A stretch of DNA of 64,000 nt from Xylophilus ampelinus (GTDB lineage: Bacteria; Pseudomonadota; Gammaproteobacteria; Burkholderiales; Burkholderiaceae_C): NCBI RefSeq assembly GCF_901875635.1, contig NZ_CABFMN010000161.1, forward strand, positions 1 through 64,000. Direction: 5' to 3'. The position numbers and the translations under genes were made by a program. This document shows positions 19,189 through 29,532 of the stretch, piece after piece. A model generated the notes under the pieces. It searched no databases. It worked only from the letters and a program-made list of their open reading frames with translations, and was not told the DNA's origin. How positions within the stretch are numbered: position 1 is the first letter of the stretch; each line of letters starts with the position of its first letter.

Positions 19189-20439
19189 ATGTCCGCACCC
19201 CGCCTTCACCGTTCCATCCTCGCCGGCCTGCTGGCCACCGCCTTCGTGGCGCCGGCCGCCTTCGCGCAGCAGCGCGACGAGGCCCTCTTCAAGGCCGCCA
19301 CCGACGAGCAGCCTGCCGTCGTGAAGACGCTGGAGCAGCTCGTCAACATCGAGACCGGCACCGGCGACGCCGAAGGCATGGCCGCGGCCGGCAAGTACTT
19401 CGAGGACCAGCTCAAGGCGCTGGGCTTCACCGTCACGCGCAGCAAGTCCGCCGGCATGGTCGTGGGCGACAACATCGTCGGCAAGCTGCAGGGCAAGGGC
19501 GGCAAGAACCTGCTGCTGATCTCGCACATGGACACCGTCTACCTCAAGGGCATCCTGGCCAAGGCGCCCTTCCGTGTCGAGGGCGACAAGGCCTACGGCC
19601 CCGGCATCGCCGACGACAAGGGCGGCAATGCCGTGGTGCTGCACAGCCTGAAGCTGCTCAAGGCGCGCGGCTTCCAGGGCTTCGGCACGATCACCGTGCT
19701 GTTCAACACCGACGAGGAGAAAGGCTCCTTCGGCTCGCGCGACCTGATCCAGGAAGAAGCCGCCAAGGCCGACTACGTGCTGTCCTTCGAGCCCACTTCG
19801 GCGCTGAAGGAAAGCTTCACGCTCGGCACCTCGGGCATCGCCTACGTGCAGGCCAACATCAAGGGCAAGGCCTCGCACGCCGGCGCCGCGCCCGAGCTGG
19901 GCGTCAACGCGCTGGTCGAGGCCGCCGACCTGGTGCAGCGCACGCTGGACATCGACGACAAGGCCAAGGGGCTGCGCTTCAACTGGACCATCGCCAAGGC
20001 CGGCGCGGTGAGCAACATCATTCCCGACAGCGCCACGCTCAACGCCGACGTGCGCTACGCGAGGAACGAGGACTTCGAGGCCGCGATGAAGACGCTGGAA
20101 GAACGCGCCCAGAAGAAGAAGCTGCCCGACGCCGAGGTCAAGCTGCTCATCACGCGCGGCCGTCCGGCCTTCGACGCCGGCGCGGCCGGCAAGGTGCTGG
20201 TGGACAAGGCCGTGGGCTACTACAAGGAAGCCGGCGGCACGCTCGCCATCGAGGAGCGCACCGGCGGCGGCACCGACGCCGCCTACGCCGCGCTGTCTGG
20301 CAAGCCCACCATCGAGAGCCTGGGCCTGCCGGGCTTCGGCTACCACAGCGACAAGGCCGAGTACGTGCAGATCGATGCCATCCCGCGCCGGCTGTACATG
20401 GCCACGCGGCTGATCATGGATCTGGGCCAGGGCAAGTAA
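19189..20439 (+). CDS. M20 family zinc carboxypeptidase, glutamate carboxypeptidase (CPG2)-like, exported
   Basis: A 416-residue secreted or periplasmic peptidase with a signal peptide cut after FAQQ (about residue 27). Zinc ligands of the M20 family are visible: His113 and Asp115 in SHMDTV, Asp142/143 in GIADDKGG, Glu176-177 in DEEKGS, a Glu in SFEPTS and the C-terminal GYHS histidine. It resembles Pseudomonas carboxypeptidase G2, which removes C-terminal glutamate from folates and peptides. The actual substrate is not known. Confidence 0.88.
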   Translation: MSAPRLHRSILAGLLATAFVAPAAFAQQRDEALFKAATDEQPAVVKTLEQLVNIETGTGDAEGMAAAGKYFEDQLKALGFTVTRSKSAGMVVGDNIVGKLQGKGGKNLLLISHMDTVYLKGILAKAPFRVEGDKAYGPGIADDKGGNAVVLHSLKLLKARGFQGFGTITVLFNTDEEKGSFGSRDLIQEEAAKADYVLSFEPTSALKESFTLGTSGIAYVQANIKGKASHAGAAPELGVNALVEAADLVQRTLDIDDKAKGLRFNWTIAKAGAVSNIIPDSATLNADVRYARNEDFEAAMKTLEERAQKKKLPDAEVKLLITRGRPAFDAGAAGKVLVDKAVGYYKEAGGTLAIEERTGGGTDAAYAALSGKPTIESLGLPGFGYHSDKAEYVQIDAIPRRLYMATRLIMDLGQGK

Positions 20440-20457
20440 GCAAGGCGGCGCACGCGC

Positions 20458-21093
20458 GTGATCACCGACCTCGCTCAACTCCGAGCGCTCTATGCCTCAC
20501 CGGGCGAGCGCGCCGTGCGCAAGCAGCTCGACCGGCTCGATGTGCATGGCCGGCGCTTCGTGGCGCTCGCGCCCTTCTGCGTCATCGCCAGCGCCGGCCA
20601 GGGCGCCGCGCTGCTCGATGCGTCGCCGCGCGGCGGTGCGCCGGGCTTCGTGAAGGCGAGCGACGACGGTGCCACGCTGCTGCTGCCCGACTCGGGCGGC
20701 AACAACCGGCTCGACACGCTGGAGAACCTGCTGGCGGATCCGCGTGTGGCGCTGCTCTTCCTCGTGCCCGGCGTGGACGAGACGCTGCGCGTCAACGGCA
20801 CGGCGCGGCTGCGCGACGAGGCCGAGTTCGTCGACGCCTTCGCACAGGAGCGCCAGCGGCCCAAGCTGGTGATCGAGGTCGCGGTGCGCGAGGCCTACCT
20901 GCACTGCGCCAAGGCCTTCATGCGCTCGCAGCTGTGGCAGCCGGCGAGCTGGGGCCCGCGCGATGCACTGCCGAGCATGGGTCAGATGATCCGTGACCAG
21001 ATCGGCGGCGGCTTCACGGGCGAGACCGAGGCGCAGACCCTCGCCCGCTACCGGGCGCAACTGGCCGAGGAGCAGGCGCCCTCGGCGGGCTGA
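20458..21093 (+). CDS. pyridoxamine-5-phosphate-oxidase-like FMN-binding protein
   Basis: A 211-residue protein of the PPOX split-barrel class, in the MSMEG_1061-type subfamily whose members bind FMN; their reaction is mostly unknown. The blocks FVALAPFCVIASAGQGAALLDASPRGG and LPDSGGNNRLDTLENLLADP are typical (shown here only in part: ASPRGG, NNRLDTLENLL). Start is GTG at 20458, 18 bases after the carboxypeptidase stop. No operon logic links it to its neighbours. Confidence 0.8.
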   Translation: MITDLAQLRALYASPGERAVRKQLDRLDVHGRRFVALAPFCVIASAGQGAALLDASPRGGAPGFVKASDDGATLLLPDSGGNNRLDTLENLLADPRVALLFLVPGVDETLRVNGTARLRDEAEFVDAFAQERQRPKLVIEVAVREAYLHCAKAFMRSQLWQPASWGPRDALPSMGQMIRDQIGGGFTGETEAQTLARYRAQLAEEQAPSAG

Positions 21094-21119
21094 CGCTCCG
21101 GATCTCAAACAAAAAGTGC

Positions 21120-21165
21120 CCGCAATGCCCGCCGGAAGGGCGTGGGCAGCTATCGAAAACATAGC
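21120..21165 (+). repeat. 46-bp dispersed repeat, copy B2
   Basis: Runs from CCGCAATGCCCG through GGGCAGCTATCGAAAACATAGC and ends 26 bases before the acyl-CoA dehydrogenase start. The right end is an inverted repeat GCTAT...ATAGC. Gapless alignment to the other four copies. Confidence 0.8.
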
Positions 21166-21191
21166 AACCGACGCCCCTTGGAGACAGTCCC

Positions 21192-22325
21192 ATGCTGCTG
21201 ACCCCCGACCAGGAAGCCATCCGCGACGCGGTGCGCGAGTTCGCCCAGGCCGAGCTCTGGCCCCACGCCGCGCGGTGGGACCGCGAGCACCTCTTTCCGA
21301 AAGAGGCGCACCAGGGCCTCGCGGCTTTGGGTGCCTACGGCATCTGCGTGCCCGAAGACCATGGCGGCGCCGGGCTCGACTACCTCACGCTCGCGCTCGT
21401 GCTCGAGGAGATTGCGGCCGGCGACGGCGGCACCAGCACTGCGATCAGTGTGACCAACTGCCCCGTCAACGCGATCCTCATGCGCTACGGCAACGCGCAG
21501 CAGAAGAAGCAATGGCTCGAGCCGCTGGCGCAGGGCCAGATGCTCGGCGCCTTCTGCCTCACCGAGCCGCAGGCGGGGAGCGATGCATCGAGCCTGCGCA
21601 CGACGGCGCGCAAGGACGGAGAAGGCGGCTACGTCATCGACGGCACCAAGCAGTTCATCACCAGCGGCAAGAACGGCCAGGTCGCCATCGTCATCGCCAT
21701 GACCGACAAGGCCGCGGGCAAGCGCGGCATGAGCGCCTTCCTGGTGCCCACCGACGCACCCGGCTACACCGTGGCGCGGCTGGAGGACAAGCTGGGCCAG
21801 CATTCGAGCGACACCGCACTCATCAACTTCGACAACTGCCGCATTCCGGCCGAGAACCTCATCGGCCAGGAAGGCGAGGGCTACAAGATCGCGCTGGGTG
21901 CGCTCGAAGGCGGGCGCATCGGTATCGCGGCGCAGAGCGTCGGCATGGCGCGCAGCGCCTTCGAATTTGCGGTGAACTACGCCAAGGAACGCACGGCCTT
22001 CGGCGGCCCCATCTTCGAGCAGCAGGCCGTGGGCTTTCGCCTCGCCGACTGCGCCACGCAGATCGAGGCCGCGCGCCAGCTCATCTGGCATGCCGCCGCG
22101 CTGCGCGACGCGGGCCGGCCCTGTCTCAAGGAAGCGGCCATGGCCAAGCTCTTCGCCAGCGAGATGGCCGAGCGCGTGTGCAGCGCCGCCATCCAGACGC
22201 TGGGCGGGTACGGCTACGTCAACGACTTCCCGCTGGAGCGCATCTACCGCGACGTGCGCGTGTGCCAGATCTACGAAGGTACCTCGGACATCCAGAAGCT
22301 GCTGATCCAGCGCGCCCTGGCCTGA
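21192..22325 (+). CDS. acyl-CoA dehydrogenase, short/branched-chain type
   Basis: FAD-dependent alpha,beta-dehydrogenation of an acyl-CoA. The 377-residue protein has the flavin motifs FCLTEPQAGSDASSL and QFITSGKNG and the catalytic base Glu362 in YEGTSDIQK, the position used by short- and medium-chain enzymes (unlike isovaleryl-CoA dehydrogenase). Start ATG 21192, with GGAGACAG upstream, lies directly after a 46-bp repeat. A role in branched-chain or other short acyl-CoA oxidation is likely; the precise chain is not readable. Confidence 0.9.
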   Translation: MLLTPDQEAIRDAVREFAQAELWPHAARWDREHLFPKEAHQGLAALGAYGICVPEDHGGAGLDYLTLALVLEEIAAGDGGTSTAISVTNCPVNAILMRYGNAQQKKQWLEPLAQGQMLGAFCLTEPQAGSDASSLRTTARKDGEGGYVIDGTKQFITSGKNGQVAIVIAMTDKAAGKRGMSAFLVPTDAPGYTVARLEDKLGQHSSDTALINFDNCRIPAENLIGQEGEGYKIALGALEGGRIGIAAQSVGMARSAFEFAVNYAKERTAFGGPIFEQQAVGFRLADCATQIEAARQLIWHAAALRDAGRPCLKEAAMAKLFASEMAERVCSAAIQTLGGYGYVNDFPLERIYRDVRVCQIYEGTSDIQKLLIQRALA

Positions 22326-22434
22326 GCACGGAGCGGCTGTCGTGCGCGGCGGCCGTGTCATCGATTTCGACGACAGACAGGCGTGCCGCGGCGGCGCACG
22401 ATGGCGGCCCTCTCCGTTCACCGATGACGCCGCC

Positions 22435-23949
22435 ATGACCCTGCCTCGTTCCGCCCACCTTGCCGCCGCCACGCTGGCCGCGGCTGCCGCCTGCGCACAG
22501 GCTCAGCAGCCAGCTGCCGCATCCGACCTCACCAGCCTGACGGCCAGCGAGGCCGTGCGCGAGATCTGTGCCGGCCGGCTGCGCAGCGAACAGCTTGTCT
22601 CCGCGTATCTCGCACAGGCCAAGGCCAAGCCGGCGCTCAACGCCTTCGTCACACTCGACGAGGCCGGGGCCCTCGCGGCCGCGCGTGCCGCCGATGCCGC
22701 ACGCAAGCCGGGCGCGGCCTGCAGGCCGCTCGAAGGCCTGCCGATCGCCGTCAAGGACAACATCCAGGTGCGCGGCGTGCCCGCCACCGCGGGCACGCCG
22801 GCGTTGAAGAACTTCGTGCCCGCGGCCGATGCACCGGTGGTCGCGAAGCTGCGCGCGGCCGGCGCCATCGTGCTGGGCAAGACGAACATGCACGAGCTGG
22901 CCTTCGGCGTCACCGGCTACAACCCGGCCTTCAACACCGGCCCCGAAGTGGGCGTGCGCAACGCCTACGACCCGAAGCGCGTCGCGGGCGGGTCGTCGTC
23001 GGGCAATGGCGCGGCGCTGGGCGCGCGCATGGTGTCCGCCGCACTGGGCACCGACACAGGAGGTTCGGTGCGCATTCCCTGCGCCTTCAACGGCTGCGCA
23101 TCGCTGCGGCCGTCGATGGGGCGCTACCCGCAGACCGGCATCGCGCCGATCTCGCACACGCGCGACACCGCCGGGCCGATGGCGCGCGCGGTGGCCGACC
23201 TGGTGCCGATGGACCGCGCCATCGCCGGCGGCGCTGCGGTGAAGCCCGCATCGCTCAAGGGTGTGCGCCTGGGCGTGGTCCCGTATTTCTACGAGCACCT
23301 CGATGCCGACACGCGCGCCGCCACCGACGCTGCACTGGCGAAGCTGCGTGCCGCGGGCGTCACGCTGGTCGATGTGGACATGCCGAAGCTGGCGGAACTC
23401 AATGGCGCGGTGGGCTTCCCGGTCGCGCTGTACGAAGCCAACGACGACATGGCCGCCTACCTGGCGAAATACGCGACCGGCATCGACCTGAAGCAATTGG
23501 CCGCGGGCATCGCCAGCCCGGACGTCAAGGGCACCTTCGACGGCCTGGTGCTGCCGCGCAAGCTGCCGGCGGCCAACGGCGTGGTCGATGCGAAGCCGGT
23601 CTACGAGCAGGCGATGCGCGTGGCGCGCCCGGCCTTGCAGAAGCTGTATGCCGACACTTTCAAGCAGCACCGGCTCGATGCGCTGGTCTTCCCGACGGTG
23701 CCGCAGGTGGCACCGGTGGCCGCGCCCGAGGCCAGCAGCCCGGAGAACTTCGGCGCGCTGATCCAGAACACCGACCCCGGCAGCAACGCCGGCATTCCGG
23801 GCCTGCAGTTGCCCGCCGGCCTGGGCGCCTCGACCGGCCTGCCCGTGGGGCTGGAACTCGACGGGCCGGCCGGCAGCGACCGGCGCCTGCTGGCCATCGG
23901 CCTGGCGATCGAGCCGGTGCTCGGGCGCCTCCCCGTGCCGGCGAAGTAG
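22435..23949 (+). CDS. amidase signature family hydrolase, exported
   Basis: A 504-residue amidase-signature enzyme that hydrolyses an amide bond with a Ser-cisSer-Lys triad. Lys107 (AVKDN), the serine of GGSSSGN (about 187-189) and Ser211 (DTGGS) are all present. The N terminus is a signal peptide (about 24 residues, ending AQAQQ), so it works outside the cytoplasm, which is unusual among well-known amidases but seen in indoleacetamide-hydrolase-like secreted forms. I use ATG 22435, where the signal peptide begins, not the upstream GTG. The substrate is unknown. Confidence 0.87.
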   Translation: MTLPRSAHLAAATLAAAAACAQAQQPAAASDLTSLTASEAVREICAGRLRSEQLVSAYLAQAKAKPALNAFVTLDEAGALAAARAADAARKPGAACRPLEGLPIAVKDNIQVRGVPATAGTPALKNFVPAADAPVVAKLRAAGAIVLGKTNMHELAFGVTGYNPAFNTGPEVGVRNAYDPKRVAGGSSSGNGAALGARMVSAALGTDTGGSVRIPCAFNGCASLRPSMGRYPQTGIAPISHTRDTAGPMARAVADLVPMDRAIAGGAAVKPASLKGVRLGVVPYFYEHLDADTRAATDAALAKLRAAGVTLVDVDMPKLAELNGAVGFPVALYEANDDMAAYLAKYATGIDLKQLAAGIASPDVKGTFDGLVLPRKLPAANGVVDAKPVYEQAMRVARPALQKLYADTFKQHRLDALVFPTVPQVAPVAAPEASSPENFGALIQNTDPGSNAGIPGLQLPAGLGASTGLPVGLELDGPAGSDRRLLAIGLAIEPVLGRLPVPAK

Positions 23950-23961
23950 TCCGGGCCCCGT

Positions 23962-24717
23962 TCAACGCGGCGCGGGCGGTACCGCGGCCGCCAGGGCCGA
24001 GCGTCGTTCGATGCCCAGCTTGTCGAAGATCCGCCGCAGGTAGGTGCGCACGGTGGGCACGCCGACCGCGAGGCGGCGTGCGATGTCCTTGTCGGTCAGG
24101 CCTTCGCGCACCGCGCGTGCCACCTCCTGCTCGCGTGCGCTGAGGCTGAGCCAGGCATCGCGATCCTTCTGCATCGCGGCGTCGTTCGAGGGCTTGCGGT
24201 GCTGCGCCCGCCGCAGGGCGCCCGCGAAGGCCGGCTCGATCAGGTCGAGCATCAGCGCCTCGCGCTCGCCGAAGTCGCCGCGTGCCTTGCGCCGCCAGAT
24301 GCGCAGGTCGCCCAGCGCCCGGTCGCCGTCGAAGCTGTGCAGGTTCAGGCCCCAGTGCAGGCCGTCGCGCGCGAGGAAATCGTTGAAGAAGGGCGTGCGC
24401 ATCAGCTCGCGCTGCGGCATGACCTCGGTCACGCGCGTCGCGCGGCGGCGCGACTGCAGCACGAAGGTGATCGGGTCGTGGTGCTGGTGCCACTGCGCGT
24501 AGGTGTCGAGGTTGGACGGCGCCATGTTGATCGCCACGCGCCCGCCGAAGCTGCCGCGCCCGGCATCCCACACAAAGGACGCGAACTGGTCGGCCCGCAG
24601 CAGGCCGAGCAGTGCATGGCCCAGGCGCTGGCGGATCTCCTGCTCGTCGCAGTCGTCGCGCGTCAGCAGCGTCAACACGCCGCGCAGCGATTGCTGGTCC
24701 GAAGCGCTGAGGTACAT
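23962..24717 (-). CDS. LuxR-type helix-turn-helix transcriptional regulator
   Basis: A 251-residue regulator. The C-terminal LuxR DNA-binding domain is clear (LSAREQEVARAVREGLTDKDIARR followed by VPTVRTYLRRIFDKLGI; only parts given: LTDKDIARRLAVG). The N-terminal 170 residues do not match an autoinducer domain that I recognise. The ATG at 24717 has GAAAGG upstream. It is convergent with the amidase gene (12 bp) and divergent from the thiC leader, so the thiamine riboswitch lies in its upstream region. The target is unknown. Confidence 0.8.
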   Translation of the reverse strand: MYLSASDQQSLRGVLTLLTRDDCDEQEIRQRLGHALLGLLRADQFASFVWDAGRGSFGGRVAINMAPSNLDTYAQWHQHHDPITFVLQSRRRATRVTEVMPQRELMRTPFFNDFLARDGLHWGLNLHSFDGDRALGDLRIWRRKARGDFGEREALMLDLIEPAFAGALRRAQHRKPSNDAAMQKDRDAWLSLSAREQEVARAVREGLTDKDIARRLAVGVPTVRTYLRRIFDKLGIERRSALAAAVPPAPR

Positions 24718-24865
24718 GAAGGGGTGCCTTTCGGTAGGGACACGAGGCGGCGAGGCGGCCGCCAGCGCGAACTTAGCCGGAAGCAAGCACCACGCCAAGC
24801 GAGCTTGTCCGCAGGGCGGCGTGTGCAGGTTGACGCTGCCGCGCACCGTCCGCACAATCGGCCCC

Positions 24866-26954
<2,089 letters not shown>

Positions 26955-27016
26955 ACCGCCACCGTTGAAAGGGCGCGCGTGCGCCTCCATCTGTCCGCTT
27001 CAAGCAGGACACGGCC

Positions 27017-27973
27017 ATGGGCGCACGCGACGAATTCTTTCCCGATTCCTACTCCGACACCGTCACCCGCGTGGCCGAGACCGCCAGCGCGGCGGTGGCG
27101 CACATCAAGGTGCGCCGCAAGGCGCGCGACGGCGCGTCCCCAGCGGGCGGCAGCGGCTCGGGATTCCTGTTCACGCCCGACGGCTTCGCGCTGACCAACG
27201 CGCATGTGGTGGAAGGCGCGAGCGAGCTGCGCGCCGCCTTCGCCGACGGCAGCGAGGGCGTCGCGCGTCTGGTGGGGCAGGATGCCTCGACCGACATCGC
27301 AGTGCTGCGGCTGGAGACGCACCCGGCCGCCTTCCTGCCGCTGGGCAGTTCGGCGCAGTTGCGGCCCGGACAGCTCGCGGTGGCTGTCGGCAACCCGCTG
27401 GGCTTCGACTTCACCGTCACCGCCGGCATCGTGAGTGCGCTGGGCCGCAGCCTGCCCGCGCGTGGCGGCCGGATGATCGAGGACGTGGTGCAGACCGACG
27501 TCGCCCTCAATCCCGGCAACTCCGGCGGCCCGCTGCTCGACGGCGCGGCGCAGGTGATCGGCGTCAACACGGCCGTGATTCCCTCCGCGCAGGGCCTGAG
27601 CTTCGCGGTGTCGGTCGACACCGCGCGCTGGGTCGCCGGCGAACTGATGCGCCACGGCACGGTGCGGCGCGGCCGCCTGGGCGTGCAGTGCGCGGCGGTG
27701 CCGCTGCCGCGGCGCTGGGTGCGCGAGAACGACTGGCCGGTGGCCACCGGCGTGCGCCTGATGGGCATGGCGGCCGGCTCGGCGGCGGCGCGCGGCGGCC
27801 TGCGCGAGGGCGACATCCTGGTCGGCTGCGACGGCGTGCCGCTGGCGCAGCTGTCGGACCTGCTCAAGCGCCTGGCGGGAGAGGGCTACGGGCAGCCGCT
27901 GCTGCTCAAGCTGCTGCGGCCCGTCGCGGGTACGCTCACGGCCATGGTTCTGACGGTGACTCCCGGTGGCTGA
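27017..27973 (+). CDS. trypsin-like serine protease with PDZ domain (HtrA-like), no signal peptide
   Basis: A 318-residue HtrA/DegP-type protease. The triad is visible: His63 (TNAHVV), Asp93 (STDIAVL) and Ser169 (NPGNSGGP). A PDZ-like domain follows (about 215-310, with AARGGLREGDILVGCDG). Unlike classical DegP/DegQ there is no signal peptide or membrane anchor at the apparent start (ATG 27017), so it is predicted to be cytoplasmic. Its stop overlaps the GTG start of the next gene by eight bases, suggesting coupling. Confidence 0.85.
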   Translation: MGARDEFFPDSYSDTVTRVAETASAAVAHIKVRRKARDGASPAGGSGSGFLFTPDGFALTNAHVVEGASELRAAFADGSEGVARLVGQDASTDIAVLRLETHPAAFLPLGSSAQLRPGQLAVAVGNPLGFDFTVTAGIVSALGRSLPARGGRMIEDVVQTDVALNPGNSGGPLLDGAAQVIGVNTAVIPSAQGLSFAVSVDTARWVAGELMRHGTVRRGRLGVQCAAVPLPRRWVRENDWPVATGVRLMGMAAGSAAARGGLREGDILVGCDGVPLAQLSDLLKRLAGEGYGQPLLLKLLRPVAGTLTAMVLTVTPGG

Positions 27974-28442
27974 GCAAGGCGCCGCCTCTTCCAATTCCTC
28001 CAATGCGGGGCGGCCACCACCTGCGCCGGCGGACCCGTGCCCCTGCGGTCGCCCGGCCGCGGCCGGCAAGGGGAAGGTGCGGGCCTTCGGCGATTGCTGC
28101 GGCCGCTTCGTCGGTTCGATGGCGGACGAGGGAGCCGGCGCGCCCGATGCGGAGTCGCTCATGCGCTCGCGCTACACCGCCTTCGTGCTGGGCGATGCCG
28201 GCTACCTGCTGGCCACCTGGCACCCCGACACGCGCCCCGACACGCTCTCGCTCGACCCGGCGCAGCAGTGGCTGGGGCTGCAGGTCAAGGCGCACCTGCC
28301 CCTGGATGCCACGCATGCCGAGGTCGCGTTCGTCGCCCGCTCGCGCGATGTGACGGGCCGGGCGTCGCGCCTGGTCGAGCACAGCCGCTTCGTGCGCGAG
28401 GGCGGCCGCTGGTACTACGTCGACGGACGGCTCGGCGGCTGA
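27966..28442 (+). CDS. YchJ-family SEC-C-like metal-binding protein
   Basis: A 158-residue UPF0225/YchJ-type protein. The N-terminal cysteine cluster CPCG...FGDCCGRF is a SEC-C-like zinc site, followed by a domain with LMRSRYTAFVLGDAGYL that is diagnostic of the family. The function is unknown. The first 20 residues are low-complexity; the GTG start at 27966 overlaps the protease gene. A 46-bp dispersed repeat lies 33 bases after the stop. Confidence 0.82.
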   Translation: MAEQGAASSNSSNAGRPPPAPADPCPCGRPAAAGKGKVRAFGDCCGRFVGSMADEGAGAPDAESLMRSRYTAFVLGDAGYLLATWHPDTRPDTLSLDPAQQWLGLQVKAHLPLDATHAEVAFVARSRDVTGRASRLVEHSRFVREGGRWYYVDGRLGG

Positions 28443-28474
28443 ATCGGCCGCTGACGGTTTCAAGCCAAATCGGG

Positions 28475-28520
28475 CCGCAGCGCCCGTGGGGCGGGCGCGG
28501 GCAGCTATGAAAAAGAGAGC
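28475..28520 (+). repeat. 46-bp dispersed repeat, copy B3
   Basis: Runs CCGCAGCGCCCGTGGGGCGG to AGCTATGAAAAAGAGAGC between ychJ and the DUF3047 gene. It contains the inverted repeat GCGCCCG/CGGGCGC. Bases 28521-28688 that follow hold no gene; they probably contain the promoter of the DUF3047 gene but I see no confident hexamers. Confidence 0.8.
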
Positions 28521-28688
28521 GCCCTGCAGTGGATTGTCAGCACCAGGGAGACAAAGTGATTCCTTTTGGGGGATTTATCCGCCTGCTGCGCTGCGGCACA
28601 CTTTCTCCCATGCTCGCGTGAGGTCCCGTCCGGGCCGCGCCAGCGCCACAACACAACATCAAGAACCGCCATCGCCAGGGACCCGACC

Positions 28689-29522
28689 ATGCAACTCGCC
28701 GTCGCTTTCGCCTCTGCCAGTCGCGCCGCCTTCCGCGGCACGGGCCTGCTCGTCGGTGCCTTGCTGATCCTGGGCGCGGCCGTCCCGCAGGCGCGGGCCG
28801 ACGAGCCGCATTCGCTGACGCCCTTCTCCGCCGCGGCAGGGGCTGCACCTCCGGCCCCCTGGCACTTCAGCACACTGCCGAACAAGACGCCCACGCGCTT
28901 CGACGTCGTGTCCGAGGACGGCCGCCGCGTGCTCAAGGTGGAAGCCAGCGACTCCTATGGCCTGCTCTCGCACCGCGTACAGATGCCGCTGAACGAATCG
29001 ACGGTGCTGAGCTGGCGCTGGCGCGTGGACCAGTTCGTCGAAGGGGCCGACCTGCACACCCGCGCCGGCGACGACGGTGCGGCCAAGCTGTGCGTGTTCT
29101 TCGACTTTCCGGCCGACCGCCTGCCGCTGATGGAACGCACGCGCCTGGCGGTGGCGCGCAGCGTTTCGGGCGAGGACGTGCCGAGCGAAGCGTTGTGCTA
29201 CGTGTGGGACGGCAAGGAGGCCAAGGGCCAGATGCTGGTCAACGCCTTCACCAACCGCATGCACATGGTGGTGCTGGAGTCCGGCCCCGCCGCCCGGCCC
29301 GGCACCTGGGTGGGCGAGCGCCGCAACCTGCTGGCCGACTACCGCCGTGCCTTCGGCGGCGAGGCGCAGGGCACCACGCCCGACGTGGTGGCGGTCGTCG
29401 TCTCGGCCGACGCCGACAACACGCACGGCCATGGCCTCGCCTACTTCTCCGACCTGAGCCTGGTCGGCTCGACCGCGCTGCGTGCCGAGGCGCGGCCGAT
29501 GGGCAACGGCACGGCCGAATAG
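28689..29522 (+). CDS. DUF3047 domain protein, exported
   Basis: A 277-residue protein with a signal peptide (hydrophobic core GLLVGALLILGAAVP, cleavage near residue 38). The body matches the DUF3047 pattern: an early W-F-S segment, VLKVEASDSYGLLSHRV, LSWRWRVDQ and FDFPADRL, then CYVWDGKEAKGQMLVNAFTN (partial). The function is unknown; a periplasmic beta-sandwich is likely. The ATG at 28689 was chosen because the signal peptide starts there. It is 10 bases before the DedA-rhodanese gene, so the two may be co-expressed. Confidence 0.8.
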   Translation: MQLAVAFASASRAAFRGTGLLVGALLILGAAVPQARADEPHSLTPFSAAAGAAPPAPWHFSTLPNKTPTRFDVVSEDGRRVLKVEASDSYGLLSHRVQMPLNESTVLSWRWRVDQFVEGADLHTRAGDDGAAKLCVFFDFPADRLPLMERTRLAVARSVSGEDVPSEALCYVWDGKEAKGQMLVNAFTNRMHMVVLESGPAARPGTWVGERRNLLADYRRAFGGEAQGTTPDVVAVVVSADADNTHGHGLAYFSDLSLVGSTALRAEARPMGNGTAE

Positions 29523-29532
29523 CGGGACCGCC

